Part shown: positions 1 to 6,420 of the stretch, in pieces
Position numbering within the stretch: the first letter of the stretch is position 1
How the letters are laid out: every line of letters starts with the position of its first letter
Source: Bacillota bacterium
Lineage (GTDB): Bacteria > Bacillota > UBA4882 > UBA8346
Assembly: GCA_028282485.1 (NCBI GenBank)
Contig: JANQHU010000419.1
Coordinates: forward strand, 1 to 10,467
Direction: 5' to 3'
Length of the DNA stretch: 10,467 nucleotides
Made by a program: the position numbers and the translations under genes
Notes under the pieces: generated by a model
What the model saw: the letters and a program-made list of their open reading frames with translations, nothing else
What the model was told of the DNA's origin: nothing
Database searches by the model: none

Positions 1-96
1 ATTAGTAATATTAAATTCCAAATAATCTTTAACAATTTTTTCCACAGCTCTCCCAACCTCTCTTTCTTTTACTGCTGATTTAATACGCGCAATCAA
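1..96 (-). CDS. Possible partial reading frame running off the left edge
   Basis: The minus strand is open from a TGA at 108-106 to the window edge. The peptide is charged and helix-like (for example SAVKEREVGRAVEKIVKDYL) and looks more like coding than random AT-rich DNA. The start is unclear. A TTG lies at 96-94 without a clear ribosome binding site. A GTG at 45-43 lies 4 bases after GGGAG and 11 after GAGAGG. An ATG at 109-107 is in another frame and meets a stop after nine codons; one A fewer in the A-run after it would join it to this frame. I do not recognise the product. It could be the 5' end of a gene divergent from the one at 149, a decayed fragment, or chance. Confidence 0.22.
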   Translation of the reverse strand, partial: MIARIKSAVKEREVGRAVEKIVKDYLEFNITN

Positions 97-148
97 AAAC
101 TTTTTTCATATTATAGTATAGAAAAATACCCAAAAAGGAGATAAAAAA

Positions 149-730
149 ATGGTCCGACCTCAAGCAATTTATGCAAGTATCCCCTGTGTTTGCTCTGCTG
201 ACACGCCTCTATGGCTTAATGAACCGGGATTTTCAATCCCTACCGCTCTGGAACAACCCTATGAATTTTGGCCCGATTTAAACTGGTTAGGAAACCTAGT
301 TGACGACACGTCCCCAACGGTTTATGATTTGGAAACGCCCCAATATCTTTGGGCCCATCCGGTAGTTCAGGATCCCCAAAACGGGGAAACCCATACTTTC
401 GTTCGGGGTTGGAAGACAAATGAAACTACCTTTAATGCCTCCAATATTCCGCCGGGAGAATACTTAGTTGTTATCAGCCATGCCGCCGACGATCAATACG
501 AAATGCGCCTGGCCATCAACAATTGTCTCCAATTTCCCGTGGGCAGTAATTCCTTTATTCCGGCTCCCTTAACCTGGCGCAATGTCTCCACCTATGTCTC
601 GCGCTTTTGTCTAACTCCGTGTGATCTTTTAACCCTAACCTCAATTGTTACTAATGATCCCCAACCCAATGGGACTTCTCAATCAAACCTAGCCATGTTC
701 ACCTGGATCATGCAGGTCTATGCTCTCTAA
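149..730 (+). CDS. Hypothetical protein, Trp/Pro-rich, probably beta-sandwich
   Basis: This is a 193-residue protein with AAAGGAG at 134-140, 8 bases before the ATG, so the start is secure. I do not recognise a family. It has no signal peptide and no membrane segment. It is rich in Trp, Pro, Asn and Thr and poor in Lys, with alternating hydrophobic stretches such as GEYLVVIS (103-110) and NLAMFTWIMQVYAL at the C-terminus. That suggests an all-beta protein. Five Cys are seen at about 13, 15, 126, 154 and 158, the last two as CLTPC. The region 107-115 (CATATTATA) fits the CATANNNTA -10 pattern of sporulation sigma factors E/K, but no matching -35 lies at the right distance. The overlapping TATAGT (112-117) also lacks a good -35. 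A hairpin follows the stop codon. A surface or spore-associated role is only a guess from composition and from the nearby glycosyltransferase. Confidence 0.75.
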   Translation: MVRPQAIYASIPCVCSADTPLWLNEPGFSIPTALEQPYEFWPDLNWLGNLVDDTSPTVYDLETPQYLWAHPVVQDPQNGETHTFVRGWKTNETTFNASNIPPGEYLVVISHAADDQYEMRLAINNCLQFPVGSNSFIPAPLTWRNVSTYVSRFCLTPCDLLTLTSIVTNDPQPNGTSQSNLAMFTWIMQVYAL

Positions 731-742
731 TTTTCAAAGAGG

Positions 743-776
743 AAGGGGCTTTAGCGCCCCTTGAAGTTCCCTTTTT
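743..776 (+). terminator. Hairpin terminator after the hypothetical gene
   Basis: The perfect 7-bp GC-rich stem AAGGGGC (743-749) / GCCCCTT (756-762) has a 6-base loop. A T-run at 772-777 follows, about nine bases beyond the stem. The T-run is not directly adjacent, so efficiency is uncertain. The hairpin lies between convergent genes and may also slow transcription from the minus-strand glycosyltransferase. Confidence 0.55.
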
Positions 777-782
777 TGATAA

Positions 783-1565
783 TTAAACCCGGATAAAGGC
801 TTTATAGTTCGGAGTATCGGCCAGAAAATTTAATTGATTAACATAACTTTGGTCCTTGATTTGCCAAGTTTGATCTTGCTCATTAACATGCCGCAAATAT
901 CCGTAATTAAAGGGATCACCGGAATATAATTTGAGCCCTTTTTGATAACATTCACTTAAAAAAAGTTGGTCTTCACCGCAATCAACTTGGGGATACCCAA
1001 TACCTGCAAAGACTTCTTTTTTAATAACTTGAGTACCACCGGCTCCCCAGGAAACATATGCAAAAGCAGCCGAACGATTATCGTAGTATACTTGTTGTAG
1101 CCTCTCAAAAAAAACAAAATAGACTGCTTTGCAAATAATTGCTGCCTGGGAAACTAAAAAATGGGCTCCTGCATCTCTTAAATAATTAGGTCCGTAATAA
1201 TCATCGTCATCAAATTTAGCGACATAGGCTCCCTGGGACTGAGAAATTCCATAATTTAAACATTCTCCCAAAGTAGCCGTTTCGTCTAATTGATAAATTC
1301 GGACATTAGAAAATTGCTGACTATAACTAACCCATTTTTCGTAATTTAAAGTATTATTATTTAAGATAATGATTAGCTCTTTATTTTGATAAGTCTGTTT
1401 ACGATAGTTAGAAAAAATATTAACTAAGTAGGAAGGCTTCTTCGTCGGAGTAATAATTGAAACTAATTGATTCTGAAATAATTCTTTTTGGTAATTATTT
1501 CTAATTTTAAACAAATGAGATAACTCCTGCTTAAATCTTTGTAAAAAAAGTCTACTTTTTTCCAT
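783..1565 (-). CDS. Family 2 glycosyltransferase (GT-A fold)
   Basis: It probably transfers a sugar from a nucleotide-sugar donor to an unknown acceptor in the cytoplasm or at the membrane face; no membrane segment is seen. The GT-A nucleotide-binding start is LVSIITPTKKPSYL (34-47), followed by KELIIILNNN (62-71). FDDDDYYGP (118-126) carries the DXD metal/donor motif. GEDQLF (197-202) is the usual acidic region for the catalytic base, and RH at 225-226 lies late in the domain, as in many GT2 enzymes. At 260 residues it is a single catalytic domain with a short basic N-terminal extension. The only in-frame start is ATG at 1565, because TAA precedes it directly. The Shine-Dalgarno GGGGAGG (1587-1581) is unusually far, 15 bases away, which may lower translation. 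Donor and acceptor cannot be told from the sequence. Confidence 0.88.
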   Translation of the reverse strand: MEKSRLFLQRFKQELSHLFKIRNNYQKELFQNQLVSIITPTKKPSYLVNIFSNYRKQTYQNKELIIILNNNTLNYEKWVSYSQQFSNVRIYQLDETATLGECLNYGISQSQGAYVAKFDDDDYYGPNYLRDAGAHFLVSQAAIICKAVYFVFFERLQQVYYDNRSAAFAYVSWGAGGTQVIKKEVFAGIGYPQVDCGEDQLFLSECYQKGLKLYSGDPFNYGYLRHVNEQDQTWQIKDQSYVNQLNFLADTPNYKAFIRV

Positions 1566-1635
1566 TTAGTTGATAAACTGCCTCCCCTCTTGGATTAAAT
1601 TTTGTTAGACCTTAAATATGTATATAAACCTATTC

Positions 1636-1665
1636 TTGTCTATCATTCCTGCTTTTTGCTAAAAT
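1636..1665 (+). promoter_or_regulatory. Candidate sigma-A promoter for the methyltransferase
   Basis: TTGTCT (1636-1641) and TAAAAT (1660-1665) are separated by 18 bases, which is acceptable for a vegetative promoter. The ATG is about 65 bases downstream. The 158-base gap between the two divergent genes (1566-1723) holds little else: a short direct repeat GCTTTTTGC (1651-1659 and 1691-1699), and on the minus strand only a weak TAGACA / TATTTA pair that could serve the glycosyltransferase. Confidence 0.45.
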
Positions 1666-1729
1666 GCTTTTTACTCATTTCTTCTCAAAAGCTTTTTGCA
1701 TAAGATAATCAAAAAGGCGGTTTTTGGAT

Positions 1730-2266
1730 ATGACAACCCAGGAAAAACTAGCATTAATCAGCAGTAAAATTGATACGGAAATGATCAATGTGGATAATCT
1801 TTTAACCATCTTGCAGTATATTGATTTACTCCAAACGGATCTGCCCATCATTGAGATCGGCTGTTATCGGGGGGGGACTTCCTCTTGCATAGCCGAATAT
1901 CTGACCGAAACTAAGAAACCCCAGGGGCTCGTGGTCATCGATCCTTTTGAGCAATTTATTGATCAGCATCCCGACTGGCCCACGGGAACCGGTAATGAAG
2001 CCATCACCAGGTCCCGCTTAGAGCCCTATCCCCAGGTGGAGATCATTAAGGGCTTCTCTTTTGCAGTGCCACCCCGGGATGCTTCTCTTATTTTTTTAGA
2101 TGGGGATCACAGCACCCCGGCCTTTATGCAAGACGTAACCAAATGGCGGCCTTATGCTAAAGAATATTTTTTATTTCACGACCTTAATTATGAGCCTATT
2201 CAAAAAGCCTTAGCCCAGTTAGGTCTGCCGGCCGAAGAAATTAGTCATAATTTAGGAAAACTCTAA
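1730..2266 (+). CDS. Class I SAM-dependent methyltransferase (Methyltransf_24-like)
   Basis: This is a small Rossmann-fold methyltransferase of 178 residues, probably using S-adenosylmethionine on an unknown substrate. With numbering from ATG 1730, motif I is IIEIGCYRGGTS near residues 40-51. The strand ending in an acidic residue is LVVIDPFEQF near 67-76. The later LIFLDGDHST and YFLFHDLNY fit the D-G-x-H and HD pattern of methyltransferases acting on sugars and small molecules. An in-frame TTG at 1724 sits only 3 bases after the purine-rich AAGGCGG (1714-1720), whereas ATG 1730 is 9 bases away, so I choose the ATG. The protein is soluble. Its neighbour is a divergent glycosyltransferase, so modification of a glycan is possible but is inference only. 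The C-terminus (NLGKL) is short and gives no sign of truncation. Confidence 0.8.
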   Translation: MTTQEKLALISSKIDTEMINVDNLLTILQYIDLLQTDLPIIEIGCYRGGTSSCIAEYLTETKKPQGLVVIDPFEQFIDQHPDWPTGTGNEAITRSRLEPYPQVEIIKGFSFAVPPRDASLIFLDGDHSTPAFMQDVTKWRPYAKEYFLFHDLNYEPIQKALAQLGLPAEEISHNLGKL

Positions 2267-2291
2267 AAACTCTTCTTAAAAAATAAATTAA

Positions 2292-2340
2292 AAAAGCAAT
2301 AACTCCTTTCACAAGAGGTAAGAAAGGAATTATTGCTTTT
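2292..2340. terminator. Strong bidirectional terminator between convergent genes
   Basis: This is a near-perfect inverted repeat, 2292-2310 against 2322-2340, with 18 of 19 positions paired and an 11-base loop. The outer AAAAGC / GCTTTT gives a T-run on either strand, so it can stop the methyltransferase transcript on the plus strand and the BCP operon on the minus strand. Confidence 0.85.
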
Positions 2341-2363
2341 CGGTTAGATTGAGAATTGTTACT

Positions 2364-2825
2364 TTATAATGCCTGTAAGGCCTCTAGAACCTCGGTACCG
2401 TGCTTGGCCGGAGATACTTTGGGAAAGACTTTGCGTACTACACCTGCCTCATCAATTACAAAAGTACTGCGTAAAATCCCGTAAGAGATCTTGCCGCACA
2501 TCTTTTTCTCCCCCCAAGCCCCGTAACTCTCTGGCACCTGGTGGTCGGGATCGCTTAATAACTGAAAGGGTAACTGATATGTTTCCCGAAACTTCTGCAA
2601 AGTAGCGGGCTTGTCCGGACTAATCCCCACCACTGCTACCTTTTGTTGCTGCAGCACTTCATAAATATCCCGAAATCCTTCGGCTTCCTTGGTACATCCC
2701 GGCGTATTAGCCCGGGGATAAAAATACAAGACGACTTTTTGACCCCGTAACTGATTCAGGCAAACTTCTTGCTCCTTGGCATCTTTTAAACAAAAATCTA
2801 TGGCGAGTTCTCCCTCTGGTAACAT
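2364..2825 (-). CDS. bcp: Peroxiredoxin, BCP/PrxQ type (thiol peroxidase)
   Basis: It reduces hydrogen peroxide and organic hydroperoxides in the cytoplasm using a thiol such as thioredoxin. At 153 residues it matches the usual BCP length. The peroxidatic site is PRANTPGC (37-44), the P-x-x-x-T-x-x-C motif, with Cys44 attacking the peroxide. SDPDHQVPESYGAWGEKK (91-108) and RSTFVIDEAG (119-128) are typical of the BCP subfamily. In many BCPs a resolving Cys lies five residues after the peroxidatic one (TKEAC). Here that position, 49, is Glu. Other Cys are 12, 22 and 110; Cys110 lies in EKKMCGK, where Tyr is more usual. So it is either a 1-Cys enzyme or uses another Cys. GGGGAGG (2840-2834) is 8 bases before ATG and directly abuts the upstream stop codon. 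It is the last gene of the three-gene operon. Confidence 0.93.
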   Translation of the reverse strand: MLPEGELAIDFCLKDAKEQEVCLNQLRGQKVVLYFYPRANTPGCTKEAEGFRDIYEVLQQQKVAVVGISPDKPATLQKFRETYQLPFQLLSDPDHQVPESYGAWGEKKMCGKISYGILRSTFVIDEAGVVRKVFPKVSPAKHGTEVLEALQAL

Positions 2826-2840
2826 GGTAACTACCTCCCC

Positions 2841-3095
2841 TTAAGAACAAATTTCCATTAATTTGGCAGTTACTCCCTTAATTTCATTTAATTCTGCCAC
2901 AAATTTAGAAACTTCTTCTTTTTGGCCACATAACTGTAACATGATTAAACCTTCCTCAGAGCAAACATTACCAGCCTCATGCAGCCCTAGGCGCATTTTG
3001 ATCAAACAACCATACTTGGTCAAAATTTTCTGAACCTCTTCGGCTTTTTGGGTACGGTGATTAACTAAAATCCCCACAATATTGTAGCATGCCAT
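2841..3095 (-). CDS. TM1266-like small protein (iron-only hydrogenase system putative regulator family)
   Basis: This is an 84-residue protein with a ferredoxin/ACT-like pattern of strand-helix-strand-strand-helix-strand: NIVGILVNHR (5-14), helix 17-28, YGCLIKMRLGLHEAG (28-42), GLIMLQLCG (49-57), helix 59-72 and GVTAKLMEI (74-82). Length, order and sequence fit the TM1266 family, often annotated as putative iron-only hydrogenase system regulator and found near [FeFe]-hydrogenase maturation genes. Its molecular role is not established, and no hydrogenase gene lies in this window. Five Cys (3, 30, 45, 56, 83) are many for such a short protein and would allow redox or metal sensing, though this is inference. 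AGGAGG (3111-3106) lies 10 bases before ATG. The gap is 15 bases to bcp and 53 bases to the upstream nitroreductase. Confidence 0.75.
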   Translation of the reverse strand: MACYNIVGILVNHRTQKAEEVQKILTKYGCLIKMRLGLHEAGNVCSEEGLIMLQLCGQKEEVSKFVAELNEIKGVTAKLMEICS

Positions 3096-3148
3096 TACTA
3101 ACCTACCTCCTAATTTTTAATTTATTTTGAGCAGTTACTCGCTTCTCG

Positions 3149-3649
3149 CTACCATTTATCATAATGAACTCTTTCGGCCTTAAAACGAAAAGGTGGTTCT
3201 TTTTTCTCATTAGGATAACCAAAAGCAATTAACGAAAAAGGAATTACCTCTGGGGGAATCCCTAAAAGTTGCCGAATCCCTTGAACCCGATCTTCTCGGG
3301 GGTAGATTCCCAGCCACACCGCTCCTAAACCTAATTCAACCGCTTCTAACAATAAATTTTCCGTGGCTGCTGCACAATCTTGAATCCAGTAACCCTGATG
3401 TTTTTCTAAAGTGGGATCTCCACAGATCAGAATCGCCCCCGGGGCTTCGCGGAGCATCATGGCATGAGGATGAATGGTGGTAATCTGGGTTAGAGTCCCT
3501 CGCTCTTTTAAAACAAGGAAATGCCACGGCTGTTGATTACCAGCAGAAGGAGCCGCCATAGCCGCCTCCAACAATTTTTGGATTTTTTCATCGGCCACCC
3601 CTTGATTAGTAAACTTCCGAATACTTCGCCTTTCAAAGATAGCACTCAT
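3149..3649 (-). CDS. Nitroreductase family FMN-dependent oxidoreductase
   Basis: It is a probable FMN-binding NAD(P)H oxidoreductase of the nitroreductase fold, normally a cytoplasmic homodimer; the natural substrate is unknown. RRSIRKF (7-13) and PSAGNQQPW (34-42) contact FMN in the family. DCAAATENLLLEAVELGLGAVWLG (91-114) is the central helix followed by the conserved G-L-G-x-x-W-x-G segment. FGYP (143-146) and the terminal ERVHYDKW are typical of the compact anaerobe-type members. At 166 residues it is a minimal, apparently complete form. GGGGAGGG (3667-3660) lies 10 bases before ATG. It is the first gene of an operon with the TM1266-like gene and bcp, which suggests a redox or oxidative-stress setting. 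Confidence 0.92.
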   Translation of the reverse strand: MSAIFERRSIRKFTNQGVADEKIQKLLEAAMAAPSAGNQQPWHFLVLKERGTLTQITTIHPHAMMLREAPGAILICGDPTLEKHQGYWIQDCAAATENLLLEAVELGLGAVWLGIYPREDRVQGIRQLLGIPPEVIPFSLIAFGYPNEKKEPPFRFKAERVHYDKW

Positions 3650-3674
3650 TGAATTTTATCCCTCCCCTGGTATT

Positions 3675-3703
3675 ATCATAACCCTTAAAAATAATTATTG
3701 CAA
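3675..3703 (-). promoter_or_regulatory. Sigma-A promoter of the nitroreductase operon
   Basis: Reading the minus strand, TTGCAA (3703-3698) is followed after exactly 17 bases by TATGAT (3680-3675), and the Shine-Dalgarno lies just downstream. This is a good vegetative promoter giving a very short leader. I saw no convincing PerR or Fur operator over it. Confidence 0.65.
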
Positions 3704-3736
3704 ACCAATTAATAACAATAGTGGTAACTCCTATAA

Positions 3737-3761
3737 AAAAAGGCCTTTCATTGGCCTTTTT
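3737..3761 (-). terminator. Terminator of the feo operon
   Basis: The perfect 9-bp stem 3737-3745 / 3753-3761 (AAAAAGGCC against GGCCTTTTT) has a 7-base loop. On the minus strand it ends in seven T, 30 bases after the feoB permease stop codon. It separates the feo operon from the downstream nitroreductase promoter. Confidence 0.8.
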
Positions 3762-3790
3762 AAAATACCCGATAATTATCTTGCCAAAAA

Positions 3791-5176
3791 CTAACCCCAG
3801 AGCCTCGCTACCGTAGCTACCAGAAAACAGACGACAATTGCAATCACTGTGGGAATTATTGCTGCTAATAAGGTCCATTTGGTACTTTTAGTCTCTTTGC
3901 GAATTGTTAATAAGGTGGTCGCGCAAGGAAAGTGGAGTAAAGAGAATAACATCATGTTTAAAGCAGTTAGAGGAGTCCAACCATTATCCAAGAGTAATCT
4001 TTGTAAAGCCGCCAGGCTATCTAATTCCATTAAGGAACCTCCGGCTAAATAACTCATGATCAAAATGGGGACCACAATCTCATTGGCCGGCAATCCCAAC
4101 AGAAACGCCAGGAGAATATAACCGTCCAATCCAATTAGCCTGCCAAAACCATCCAAAAATCCCGCAATATGAGCTAATAAACTTTGATCACCAATTCCAA
4201 TATTGGCCATGATCCATACAATTCCCCCGGCGGGCGCTGCTACAATGACGGCCCGCATTAAGACAAAGAGGGTGCGGTCCAAAACGGAACGAATAATCAA
4301 GCTCCCTACTTTCGGGACTCGGTAAGAAGGTAATTCTAAAGTAAAGTTAGAAGGCTCCCCTTTTAACAGGGTTTTCGATAAGCCCCAGGAGACTAACAAG
4401 GTAATAATAATTCCTAATAAAACAATTCCCGCTACTAAAAAAGCCCCCATGGCACTATTATAGCCGACTACCAAAGCTCCCATAAAGACCGCCGCCATGG
4501 CAAAAAGAGTGGGAAAACGTCCGTTACAAGGGACAAAATTATTGGTCAAGATGGCAATCAGCTTTTCCCGGGGCGACTCAATGATGCGGCAAGCAATGAC
4601 TCCGGCGGCATTGCAACCAAAACCCATACACATGGTTAAGACCTGTTTGCCGTGGGCCCCTGCCTTCTTAAATAAGCGATCCATATTAAAAGCCACCCGG
4701 GGTAAATAACCTAAATCCTCCAAGAAGGTAAACAGGGGAAAAAAGATGGCCATCGGGGGCAGCATTACCGAGACTACCCAAGCCAAGGAACGGTAGACCC
4801 CTAAAACCAGAAAGCCATGTAACCACTCCGGGCTCCCCACACTCCGAAACCAGCCGCTTAAAACCTCTTGAAATCCAAAAAACATTTTAGCTAGCCACGC
4901 CGAAGGATAATTAGCCCCGGTAATGGTTAACCAAAAGACCAGACTCAGCAAAGCTAACATCAACGGATAACCCAGCAGTTTGGAAGTTACCCAGCGGTCA
5001 AAGAGGCGGTCCCAGTCTTTTTGAGGCCTTTCTTTAGTTACTACTTGCTGAGTGATCTCCTCTACTTCTTGGTAGACTGTTGTGGCAATCTGGTCCCGCA
5101 GCTTGCCGGACAAGCCCTGCCTAATTTTAGCTGCTTCCCCTAAAATCAGCTGCTGCTTCCCATTATCTATGTTCAT
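3791..5176 (-). CDS. feoB: FeoB membrane permease half (ferrous iron transport, split FeoB)
   Basis: It forms the inner-membrane Fe(II) path of the Feo system. It is 461 residues long and lacks the GTPase domain, which is encoded by the gene just upstream. Residues 1-60 are a charged helical stretch continuing the helical domain of a normal FeoB. Hydrophobic segments then occupy roughly 70-88, 120-150, 203-262, 300-326, 352-378, 402-422 and 434-458. Two Gate-type motifs are visible, GFGCNAAGV (185-193) and NNFVPCNGRFP (212-222), matching the Cys-containing motifs of canonical FeoB. HFPCATT (415-421) adds another conserved Cys. The start is strong: GGAGG (5190-5186) is 9 bases before ATG 5176, and the ATG overlaps the stop of the GTPase gene as ATGA, so the two are translationally coupled. 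It is followed by a hairpin terminator. Confidence 0.92.
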   Translation of the reverse strand: MNIDNGKQQLILGEAAKIRQGLSGKLRDQIATTVYQEVEEITQQVVTKERPQKDWDRLFDRWVTSKLLGYPLMLALLSLVFWLTITGANYPSAWLAKMFFGFQEVLSGWFRSVGSPEWLHGFLVLGVYRSLAWVVSVMLPPMAIFFPLFTFLEDLGYLPRVAFNMDRLFKKAGAHGKQVLTMCMGFGCNAAGVIACRIIESPREKLIAILTNNFVPCNGRFPTLFAMAAVFMGALVVGYNSAMGAFLVAGIVLLGIIITLLVSWGLSKTLLKGEPSNFTLELPSYRVPKVGSLIIRSVLDRTLFVLMRAVIVAAPAGGIVWIMANIGIGDQSLLAHIAGFLDGFGRLIGLDGYILLAFLLGLPANEIVVPILIMSYLAGGSLMELDSLAALQRLLLDNGWTPLTALNMMLFSLLHFPCATTLLTIRKETKSTKWTLLAAIIPTVIAIVVCFLVATVARLWG

Positions 5177-5916
5177 TCAGATCTACCTCCATTCGCAGTT
5201 AACAGGGATTCTTCTCCCTCCAGGAGCCGTAAGGCCAACCACCGGGTGTTCAGATCTTCCGGCAACTGGGATTTCAGGATCTCTTCCAGCTGCTGGATGG
5301 CCTCTTCAATCTCCGGGCTATAACTTTTACATTGATAATTAAACTTTATTTTCCCGTCAAGAGCCTGGCGAATAGTCTCTTTCAGCTCTAAAACCCCCTG
5401 ATTTTCTCTGGCAATAGTAGCTACGACGGGAATTCCTAAGAGTTCGGCTAATTTAGCCTTATCCACCTGTAGCCCTTTTTTAGTTACTTCATCAACCAGA
5501 TTTAAACAAAGAATTACCCTAGGGGTTAACTCTAAAATCTGTAATAATAAATTCAGATTTCGTTCCAAACAAGTAGCATCCACTACCACGATGGTCACCG
5601 CTGGTTTGGCCAAGTACAGAAAATCGCGGGCCACCTGTTCGTCAACGGAGTTCGCTAATAAAGAGTAAGTCCCCGGTAAATCTACGGCCATCAGCTTCTT
5701 ACCCTGGCAATCCACAATTCCCTGCGCCAGAGTCACTGTCTTGCCCGGCCAGTTTCCCGTATGCTGCCGCAGCCCGGTTAAAGCGTTAAAGAGAGTACTT
5801 TTTCCGGTATTGGGATTGCCAGCTAAAGCAACTAATCCTTCCGCTTTCTGGTATGCTTCTTGTTGCAAATCATTTAAAAAGGCCATCAACCCGGTCGACT
5901 GATTGGTTAGACCCAT
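5173..5916 (-). CDS. feoB: FeoB GTPase half (soluble G protein of split FeoB)
   Basis: It is the cytoplasmic GTP-binding part that drives or gates Fe(II) uptake by the membrane half. With numbering from ATG 5916 (247 residues): G1 GNPNTGKST (33-41), switch I TGNWPGKTV (53-61) with the G2 Thr at 60, G3 DLPG (79-82), G4 NLVD (139-142) and G5 ATIA (166-169). The later RWLALRLLEGEE (225-236) belongs to the helical domain that follows G in FeoB. An in-frame TTG (5943) and ATG (5937) lie further upstream, but only ATG 5916 has a Shine-Dalgarno at good distance (GGGAG at 5930-5926, 9 bases). The start lies inside feoA, overlapping by 47 bases. The protein ends within the helical domain, and the next gene continues that domain in a different frame. 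Confidence 0.92.
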   Translation of the reverse strand: MGLTNQSTGLMAFLNDLQQEAYQKAEGLVALAGNPNTGKSTLFNALTGLRQHTGNWPGKTVTLAQGIVDCQGKKLMAVDLPGTYSLLANSVDEQVARDFLYLAKPAVTIVVVDATCLERNLNLLLQILELTPRVILCLNLVDEVTKKGLQVDKAKLAELLGIPVVATIARENQGVLELKETIRQALDGKIKFNYQCKSYSPEIEEAIQQLEEILKSQLPEDLNTRWLALRLLEGEESLLTANGGRSE

Positions 5917-6178
5917 GGTTTGCTTCTCCCTTCTCATCAGCAATTAATTTCACTAAAACTTGTTGGCTTTCTTCCGCACGTAAGGCAATCACCGTGCCCC
6001 GCACCAAAAAAGCTACCGGGTCCCCTAAAGGGCTCCGATGAACCGCCGTCACTAGCGTCTGCGGGACCAGCCCCAGGTCCAACATACGATTGCGCACCGA
6101 ACCGACACTATTTAAAGAAACGATCTCCCCTGAAGCTCCCTCGGGAAGCTGGTTCAGCTCCATAACCCTGTCTGCCAT
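5870..6178 (-). CDS. feoA: FeoA, SH3-like ferrous iron transport accessory protein
   Basis: It is a small cytoplasmic partner of FeoB required for Fe(II) uptake. The FeoA/SH3-like pattern is clear: LNQLPEGASGEIVSL (8-22), RNRMLDLGLVPQTLVTAV (29-46), SPLGDPVAFLVRGTVIALRAEES (49-71), then a final strand to about residue 80. I choose ATG 6178, because AGGAGG (6194-6189) is 10 bases away; the in-frame TTG at 6184 is only 4 bases away. The protein has 102 residues. The last 20 or so (DEKGEANHGSNQSVDRV...) go beyond the normal domain and overlap the start of the GTPase gene, so they are probably an unstructured tail. It is the first gene of the feo operon. Confidence 0.92.
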   Translation of the reverse strand: MADRVMELNQLPEGASGEIVSLNSVGSVRNRMLDLGLVPQTLVTAVHRSPLGDPVAFLVRGTVIALRAEESQQVLVKLIADEKGEANHGSNQSVDRVDGLFK

Positions 6179-6262
6179 CTGCAATCTTCCTCCTTTTTTT
6201 AATTACTGAAATTCCATTAATTAATTCTCATCTAAAACAACAAAAAAATCAGCCCTAATGCT

Positions 6263-6289
6263 TTTATAGTATATGGGCCAAGAGAACAA
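6263..6289 (-). promoter_or_regulatory. Weak candidate promoter of the feo operon
   Basis: On the minus strand TTGTTC (6289-6284) precedes TATAAA (6268-6263) with a short 15-base spacer, leaving a leader of about 80 bases before feoA. The leader holds an AT-rich stretch around 6205-6225 (ATTAATTAAT palindrome). It has only partial likeness to a Fur or other iron-regulator box, so I do not call an operator. Confidence 0.3.
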
Positions 6290-6344
6290 CTGGTGCTTGC
6301 TCTTTAAAATGAACTATAATTAAACTAACCACATTATTTAAGAC

Positions 6345-6372
6345 TTGAAATATCAAAAAAATATGTTAAAAT
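6345..6372 (+). promoter_or_regulatory. Promoter of the first calpain-like copy
   Basis: TTGAAA (6345-6350) and TAAAAT (6367-6372) are separated by 16 bases. The sequence around it, ATATGTTAAAATATG, is repeated almost exactly before the second copy, with the same spacing to the start codon within two bases. This supports both as real promoters. Another TATAAT (6315-6320) lies upstream but has only a poor -35 (TGGTGC). Confidence 0.65.
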
Positions 6373-6420
6373 ATGGGGTATGTAATTTAATTTTAAACTA
6401 ATAAAGAGGTGTCTGTAGCA

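Noticed and set aside
110..136. Minus-strand TATAAT (115-110) as promoter for the left-edge frame.
   Set aside because: No acceptable -35 lies at 16-18 bases, and the motif overlaps an AT-rich stretch that also reads as -10-like on the plus strand.
3336..3878. Minus-strand open frames of 63 and 81 codons (3336-3527, 3633-3878).
   Set aside because: The first lies in another frame inside the nitroreductase gene. The second runs across the feo terminator, the intergenic promoter and the end of feoB, so it is chance.
2369..6165. Several open frames on the plus strand at 2369-2605, 3849-4052, 4497-4709, 5082-5342, 5853-6041 and 5920-6165.
   Set aside because: They lie antisense inside well-supported minus-strand genes (bcp, feoB halves, feoA) and have no family likeness or convincing ribosome binding site.
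6205..6232. Possible Fur box in the feoA leader (minus strand GATGAGAATTAATTAATGG).
   Set aside because: Only one half resembles the TGATAAT half-site; the other half does not match, and AT-rich DNA gives such partial matches often.
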